Part shown: positions 51,578-55,701 of the stretch, one piece after another
How the letters are laid out: each line of letters starts with the position of its first letter
Numbering within the stretch: position 1 is the stretch's first letter
Assembly (NCBI GenBank): GCA_964370985.1
Contig: CAYJLE010000017.1
Span: 1-55,701, forward strand
Source: JAHDVS01 sp964370985
Lineage (GTDB): Bacteria > Actinomycetota > Thermoleophilia > Gaiellales > Gaiellaceae
Direction: 5' to 3'
Length of the DNA: 55,701 nucleotides
Made by a program: the position numbers and the translations under genes
The notes under the pieces: generated by a model
Seen by the model: only the letters and a program-made list of their open reading frames with translations
Databases searched by the model: none
Told to the model about the DNA's origin: nothing

Positions 51578-51596
51578 TATTGCCTCCTGGGCAATG
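51578..51596. promoter_or_regulatory. IclR-type operator between the DAO and iclR genes
   Basis: TATTGCC-N5-GGCAATG, a near-perfect 7-5-7 palindrome in the 54-bp divergent gap. On the DAO mRNA the same bases form a 7-bp hairpin whose loop and 3' arm contain AGGAGG. The same palindrome recurs at 53984 (perfect) and 38623. Confidence 0.65.
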
Positions 51597-51626
51597 CCGT
51601 GTCAAAATCGACGGTACCACCCTACC

Positions 51627-52406
51627 ATGCCCCGTACCGGTCAGCCATCCATGCGCCACGTCGCCGCCGTCCAGCGAGCGATCGCCGTCCTGGACGCGCT
51701 GGCGGCGGACCCCCCGGAGCTCGGTACGAACGAGATCGCCAGGCGGACCGCGATCAACCCCAGCACGGTCTCGCGCCTGCTTGCGACGCTGGCGGAGGCC
51801 GGGTTCGTCGAGCACGTGGCGGGCACCGGCCGCTACCGCCTGGGCCTGCGGCTGCTCGAGCTCGGCAACGCGGTGCTCGCCCGGCTCGACCTGCGCGAGA
51901 TCGCGCGACCTCACCTGGCCGAGCTCGTCGCGGAGACCGGCGAGTCCGCCACGCTGTCCGCCCCCGGGGAGCACGAGGCGGTCACGGTCGACTTCGTCCA
52001 GAGCGCGGCCTCGGTTCAGTACGTCGCCCGCCTCGGGCGCCCGAGCGTCGCCCACGCCACCGCCGTCGGCAAGGTCTTCCTCGCCAACGGCGGCAAGCTC
52101 CCCGGCGGCCCCCTCCCCGTCTACACGCCGCGGACGATCACGGAGCGCAAGGCGCTCGCGGCCGAGGTCGCCCTCGTCGCGAAACGCGGCTTCGCGGAGG
52201 CGCTCGGGGAGCGCGAGAGCGATCTCAACGCCGTTGCAGCGCCCGTCTTCGGGCCCCACCGGGAGCTGATGGCGATCCTCGGAGTCCAGGGGCCCGCTTC
52301 CCGCTTCGACCGCCCCGAGCTGGAGGCCGCGGTGCGCCGGCTGCTCGAGCACGCCGCGGCAATCTCCGCGAAGCTCGGATACGCAGCGGAGCCCTTCCGG
52401 GCCTGA
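51627..52406 (+). CDS. IclR-family transcriptional regulator
   Basis: 259 residues. The N-terminal winged helix is RHVAAVQRAIAVLDALAADP and NEIARRTAINPSTVSRLLAT, with LAEAGFVEHVAGTGRYRLGL. The C-terminal GAF-like effector domain begins near DLREIARPHLAELVAETGES. Start may be ATG 51627 or 51651; neither has a Shine-Dalgarno sequence. It is predicted to bind the palindrome just upstream and its copies at 38623 and 53984. The effector is unknown but likely a methylated amine or amino acid. Confidence 0.92.
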   Translation: MPRTGQPSMRHVAAVQRAIAVLDALAADPPELGTNEIARRTAINPSTVSRLLATLAEAGFVEHVAGTGRYRLGLRLLELGNAVLARLDLREIARPHLAELVAETGESATLSAPGEHEAVTVDFVQSAASVQYVARLGRPSVAHATAVGKVFLANGGKLPGGPLPVYTPRTITERKALAAEVALVAKRGFAEALGERESDLNAVAAPVFGPHRELMAILGVQGPASRFDRPELEAAVRRLLEHAAAISAKLGYAAEPFRA

Positions 52407-52419
52407 TATACACCGGGCC

Positions 52420-53514
52420 ATGAGCAACGACATCGTGCGAACCGCGTTCGACCGTGTCCAGCGCGAGCTCGGCGGCGAGCTCGTGGACTGGGAGGGTTGG
52501 TACTGGCCGAACCACTTCGGCGACCCGCTCGCCGAGCACCACGCGATCCGGACCGGTGTCGGCGTCTGGGACGCCTCCCCGCTGCGCAAGTGGGAGCTCG
52601 CGGGCCCCGACGCCCTCCGCGCCGCCGATCTCGTCTTCGCGAACGACATGCTCGGGCTCGAAGTCGGGCAGGTCCGCTACGCGCCGTTCTGCGACGAGCG
52701 CGGCGCGATGCTCGGGGACGGGACCGTGTTTCGCTTCGCCGATGACCGCTGCCTCGCCATCACGGCCCTCGACGCCGACCTCGAGCACATGCGCGAGGTC
52801 GCAGCCGGCCTCGACGTCTCGATCGAGCCGAAGACCGCCGACCTGCCCCAGCTCGGCGTCAACGGGCCGGCCGCCCGCGACCTGCTCGGGCCGCTGTGCA
52901 GCGCCGACCTCGGCGGCCTGCGCTACTTCCGCTTCTGGCCAGAGCCCGTGGCGCTCGGCGGGGTCCCGTGCTGGATCTCCCGGACCGGCTACTCGGGCGA
53001 GCTCGGCTACGAGCTCTTCTGCGAGCCGCGGCACGCCGAGGACCTCTGGACGGTGGTCACCGGGGCCGGGGCCAGGCCCTACGGCCTCGCCGCGGTCGAG
53101 ACGATCCGGATCGAGTCGGGGCTGATCTTCATCGGCTACGACTACGAGCCGGGGCTGACGAGCCCGTACGACGTGGGACTCGACAAGGTGATCCACCTCG
53201 ACAAGGAGTTCCGGGGCAGGGCCGCGCTCGCCGCCCAGGGGGCTGCTCCGGCGAATCGCTTCACCACGCTCGTCGTCGCCGGCGACGTGCCCGAGTACGG
53301 GGCAGCGGTGACGCGGGCCGGCGAGCCCGTCGGGACGCTGACGAGCCCCTGTGAGAGCCCGACGCTCGGGCAGGTGATCGGCCTCGCGGTGCTGAGGGCC
53401 GACGTCGCGACCGAGGGCGAGACGGTCGAGGTTGCCGTCGGCGAAGGCACCGCGCCGGCGACGGTCGCCCCGGTACCGCTCTACGACACCGGGAAGCAGC
53501 GCCCGCGGGCGTAG
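52420..53514 (+). CDS. GcvT-family aminomethyltransferase-like protein
   Basis: 364 residues of the folate-binding GcvT/DmdA fold: HHAIRTGVGVWDASPLRKWE, DLVFANDMLGLEVGQVRYAP, ISRTGYSGELGYELFCEP and FIGYDYEPGLTSPYDVGLDK. It would accept a methylene group onto THF from the neighbouring DAO-type dehydrogenase, as in dimethylglycine or sarcosine dehydrogenase, whose two domains are here separate proteins. A TATACA box ends 7 nt before ATG, directly after the iclR stop, so it may be leaderless. Confidence 0.88.
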   Translation: MSNDIVRTAFDRVQRELGGELVDWEGWYWPNHFGDPLAEHHAIRTGVGVWDASPLRKWELAGPDALRAADLVFANDMLGLEVGQVRYAPFCDERGAMLGDGTVFRFADDRCLAITALDADLEHMREVAAGLDVSIEPKTADLPQLGVNGPAARDLLGPLCSADLGGLRYFRFWPEPVALGGVPCWISRTGYSGELGYELFCEPRHAEDLWTVVTGAGARPYGLAAVETIRIESGLIFIGYDYEPGLTSPYDVGLDKVIHLDKEFRGRAALAAQGAAPANRFTTLVVAGDVPEYGAAVTRAGEPVGTLTSPCESPTLGQVIGLAVLRADVATEGETVEVAVGEGTAPATVAPVPLYDTGKQRPRA

Positions 53515-53535
53515 GGGCCGGTCCGGACCCGCCCG
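53511..53535 (+). repeat. GTAGGGGC-type element at the end of the GcvT-like gene
   Basis: GTAGGGGCCGGTCCGGACCC followed by GCCCG; the gene's TAG stop lies within GTAG. GGTCCGGACC is a perfect palindrome. It resembles the elements at 102-123 and 43430-43452. Confidence 0.35.
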
Positions 53536-53573
53536 CGCCCGCCCCGAACCCGGCGACCGGACCCGTGTACGGG

Positions 53574-53927
53574 CTATTCGGGCGTCAGCTTCCAGCTCGG
53601 GCGGTCGCGCATCCGCTCGACGATGCGAGAGCGCCAGCGGGGAAGCACGAGGAAGTAGAGGGCCCCCAGGCCGAGGATCACGAACACGAACAGGCCGAAG
53701 CTGTAGATGACCGCGAGCGGCACGAGCGTGCCGACGATGATCGCGGTGATGCCCCAGACGATCAGCCGGTAGCGGCGCAGGTCGCGCATCAGCCCCCAGT
53801 ACTCCTCGGCCGGGATCTGCGCCGTGTTCCAGGTCCGCCCGCACGTCGCGCACGTCCAGCGCTCGCCGTAGTGAACCGGCCTCGCGTCGCCGCAGTCGCA
53901 CCGGATCGTGATCGGAACCCCCCGCAC
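53574..53927 (-). CDS. Zinc-ribbon membrane protein
   Basis: 117 residues: a zinc ribbon (IRCDCGDARPVHYGERWTCA then TCGRTW), a helical linker, then two transmembrane helices (LIVWGITAIIVGTLVPLAVI; FGLFVFVILGLGALYFLVL). GTG 53927 follows a TACAAT box (53935-53940) by 7 nt, indicating a leaderless start. It is convergent with the GcvT-like gene and divergent from the permease. Function unknown. Confidence 0.6.
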   Translation of the reverse strand: MRGVPITIRCDCGDARPVHYGERWTCATCGRTWNTAQIPAEEYWGLMRDLRRYRLIVWGITAIIVGTLVPLAVIYSFGLFVFVILGLGALYFLVLPRWRSRIVERMRDRPSWKLTPE

Positions 53928-53983
53928 CCGGCCGATTGTACGGGAGCGCCGGCGCCCGCCCTCCGGTCCGAGTCGCCGGCAAG

Positions 53984-54002
53984 TATTGCCCCCACGGCAA
54001 TA
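53984..54002. promoter_or_regulatory. Perfect IclR-type operator upstream of the permease
   Basis: TATTGCC-N5-GGCAATA, a perfect 7-5-7 palindrome in the gap between the zinc-ribbon gene and the permease, about 110 bp before the permease start. It is the best match of the three copies. Confidence 0.7.
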
Positions 54003-54110
54003 GCACAGCTTCCAGGGCACGATCCTTCTTGAACTGATCAGCACAGGGTGGTACGGTCGCGCTCACGCGATGCGACGTGGGTGCATCGTCCGGCTTCACG
54101 GGAGGGTGAT

Positions 54111-55613
54111 GTGGCAGAAGCGGTGATCGAGGAACGGCAGCTCTTGAAGACGCTGCGCTGGTACGACGGTTTCGTGATCGCCCTTGCGAACCCGGGCTTC
54201 CTGCTCGGCTCGCTCGGGTACTCGGTGGGCGACCTGGGCGGCTGGGGGGCGCTGCTCCTCTGGGGGATCGCGGCGGTGATCGCCGTCTTCCTGAACACGA
54301 TCTACTCGGAGCTGGCGACGATGTTCCCGGACAAGAACGGGATGCCGCTGTACGCGAACGAGGGGTGGCGCAAGTACTCGACGCTCGTCGGGCCGATCGC
54401 CACGTTCGGGTACTGGATCGGCTGGTCGGTCGTGCTCGCCGTCAACGGCGTCTTCATCGGCCAGATCGTCCAGGGCGCCTGGTTCAGCGGCGAGCCGCTC
54501 GGCGGGACGTTCGACGGCGGCTACTTCTCGACCGGGAGCTCGAGCGTCGGCCTGCCGGCGCTGATCGCGATCGGGCTGATCGTCGCGGTTTGGCTCTTCA
54601 ACGTGTTCGGCGCCCGGATCGGGGTGCTGTTCGGCTACGCCGCCGGCGTGCTCCTGATGGTGCCGCTGTTCGTGATGATGTTCCTGAGCTTCATCAACGG
54701 GGACTGGTCGAGCGACAACCTCGCGTTCAAGCTCAACGACGGCCTCCCCTGGGGCGGCTGGCAGCTCGCCCTGATCTGGCTCTGGCTGATGTCCTGGTCG
54801 GCCTGGGGCGTCGACACGTGCGCCACGTTCGCGCCCGAGTACAAGGAGACCGTGAAGGACACGCGGCTGGCGTTGCGCTCGGCGGCGCTGTTCTCGCTCG
54901 TCGTCTACACGGTGCTGCCGCTCGGGTTCGTGGGCGGTGGCGGCGAGGAGGCGATTGCGGCCTACGACTACGTGGGAGCGATGAACGCGATCATCGGCTC
55001 GTCGGGCGCGACGGACTTCTTCGTCGTCTGCATCGTCGCCAGCTTCATCATCACGATGAACACGGCCACGGCCGACGGCGGGCGAGCGCTCTACGGCGTC
55101 TCGCGGGCCGGCCTGACGATCAAGCAGCTCCAGACGCTGAACAAGTACCACGTCCCGGGCACGGCGATGACGCTCGACATGATCGTCAACATCCTGTTCG
55201 TGCTCTTCGTCGGCAACATCTTCGGCATCCTCGCGGCGTCGAACCTGGGCTACGTCCTCTGCCACTTCTTCACGCTGACCGCATTCCTGCTCCTGCGGCG
55301 CGACCGGCCCGACTGGCCACGTCCGATCATGCTGCCCTCGTGGATGAAGGCCGTGGCGGGCGTGCTGGCGGCCTACTGCCTCGTGGTCACGGTCGTCGGC
55401 TTCGGCTGGTTCCAGAACGCGGCCGGCGGCTACGGCGGAACCAAGGAGAAGGTGATTGCCCTCGCTGTCCTGGCCGGCTCCGTGCTCCTGTTCTTCTTCC
55501 GCCGGATCGTGCAGGACAAGGAGCCGCCGCACTTCCGGGAGGAGACCCCGACCCAGCCCGAGCCGGGCTACTTCGAGGAGCACGGCATCGTCGTGCCCTC
55601 CCGGTCGAGCTAG
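54111..55613 (+). CDS. APC-family amino acid/amine permease
   Basis: A 500-residue, about 12-helix transporter of the amino acid-polyamine-organocation superfamily. Near the N-terminus is LRWYDGFVIALANPGFLLGS, the place of the substrate-binding helix 1 break; DKNGMPLYANEGWRKYSTLV lies in the helix 2-3 region. GTG 54111 has GGAGGG 5 nt upstream; an in-frame start at 54048 lacks one. It probably imports the N-methylated amino acid or amine used by the neighbouring dehydrogenases. A perfect operator lies upstream. Confidence 0.85.
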   Translation: MAEAVIEERQLLKTLRWYDGFVIALANPGFLLGSLGYSVGDLGGWGALLLWGIAAVIAVFLNTIYSELATMFPDKNGMPLYANEGWRKYSTLVGPIATFGYWIGWSVVLAVNGVFIGQIVQGAWFSGEPLGGTFDGGYFSTGSSSVGLPALIAIGLIVAVWLFNVFGARIGVLFGYAAGVLLMVPLFVMMFLSFINGDWSSDNLAFKLNDGLPWGGWQLALIWLWLMSWSAWGVDTCATFAPEYKETVKDTRLALRSAALFSLVVYTVLPLGFVGGGGEEAIAAYDYVGAMNAIIGSSGATDFFVVCIVASFIITMNTATADGGRALYGVSRAGLTIKQLQTLNKYHVPGTAMTLDMIVNILFVLFVGNIFGILAASNLGYVLCHFFTLTAFLLLRRDRPDWPRPIMLPSWMKAVAGVLAAYCLVVTVVGFGWFQNAAGGYGGTKEKVIALAVLAGSVLLFFFRRIVQDKEPPHFREETPTQPEPGYFEEHGIVVPSRSS

Positions 55614-55620
55614 CGAATCC

Positions 55621-55701
55621 AGGCGTGGGGGGGGGGGCGGGGCCCCCCCCCCCCCCAACCCCCCCGACGGGGGGCCCCGCGCGCCCCCCCCGCCGCGGGG
55701 G
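55621..55701. other. Low-quality contig end
   Basis: Runs of G and C homopolymers unlike the rest, similar to the junk around the N gap at 45.95 kb. This is probably assembly error, and no annotation is justified. Confidence 0.85.

Overview
The window is very GC-rich, uses GTG starts heavily, has tightly overlapping operons, and carries many TANNNT -10 boxes placed 6-7 nt before start codons (leaderless transcripts). With a MoaD-MoaE fusion and an ArsR-headed hydrogenase-3-like locus resembling the mycobacterial one, this suggests an actinobacterium, plausibly a Thermoleophilia-type lineage known from metagenomes. That lineage is inferred, not proven. A 10-N gap inside poly-C/poly-G sequence near 45.95 kb and similar junk at the right end show a draft, scaffolded assembly.

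Layout. 0.1-3.7 kb: DrrAB-type ABC exporter, a small P-loop protein, a MoaD-MoaE fusion and the biotin S-component BioY. 3.7-8.7 kb: a selenocysteine cassette (selA, selB and tRNA-Sec with anticodon UCA), interrupted by a secreted HExxH metalloprotease. 8.8-15.9 kb: an ArsR regulator and a six-gene Hyf/Hyc-like [NiFe]-hydrogenase complex that lacks the usual ferredoxin subunit. 16-19.7 kb: glycosyltransferase, DUF218 protein, small membrane proteins, a GCS2-family ligase and a zinc-ribbon/PAS protein. 19.8-23.6 kb: an Fbp-like ferric-iron ABC transporter with AT-rich palindromes. 23.6-28.9 kb: core genes rpsF-ssb-rpsR-rplI, dnaB and purA, with a LexA box before ssb. 28.9-35.3 kb: mobA, then on the minus strand fdhD and a NAD-linked formate dehydrogenase whose alpha subunit is split over two genes. 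The catalytic half carries an in-frame UGA (Sec) followed by a clear SECIS hairpin.

35.4-45.1 kb: GAF/PucR-type regulator, a glutamine-synthetase homologue of the GlnT/gamma-glutamylmethylamide type, a four-subunit sarcosine-oxidase-like complex (D-A-G-B) and formate-THF ligase. 45.1-45.9 kb: a REP-associated transposase flanked by palindromes. 46-48.2 kb: a divergent Amt transporter with small membrane partners. 48.4-50.2 kb: two small membrane proteins and a CPA1-type antiporter. 50.3-55.6 kb: a second FAD amine dehydrogenase, an IclR regulator, a GcvT-like protein and an amino-acid/amine permease.

How it fits together. Methylated-amine or N-methyl amino-acid demethylation by the sox-like complex or the DAO/GcvT pair would feed tetrahydrofolate-bound C1 units. 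Fhs can interconvert 10-formyl-THF and formate, and the selenoprotein FDH would oxidise formate with NAD reduction through its NuoEF-type subunit. selA, selB, tRNA-Sec, mobA, moaDE and fdhD supply Sec and molybdenum cofactor. A shared palindrome, TATTGCC-N5-GGCAATA, lies upstream of the sox-like operon, between the DAO and IclR genes, and upstream of the permease. It links both amine loci into one candidate IclR regulon.
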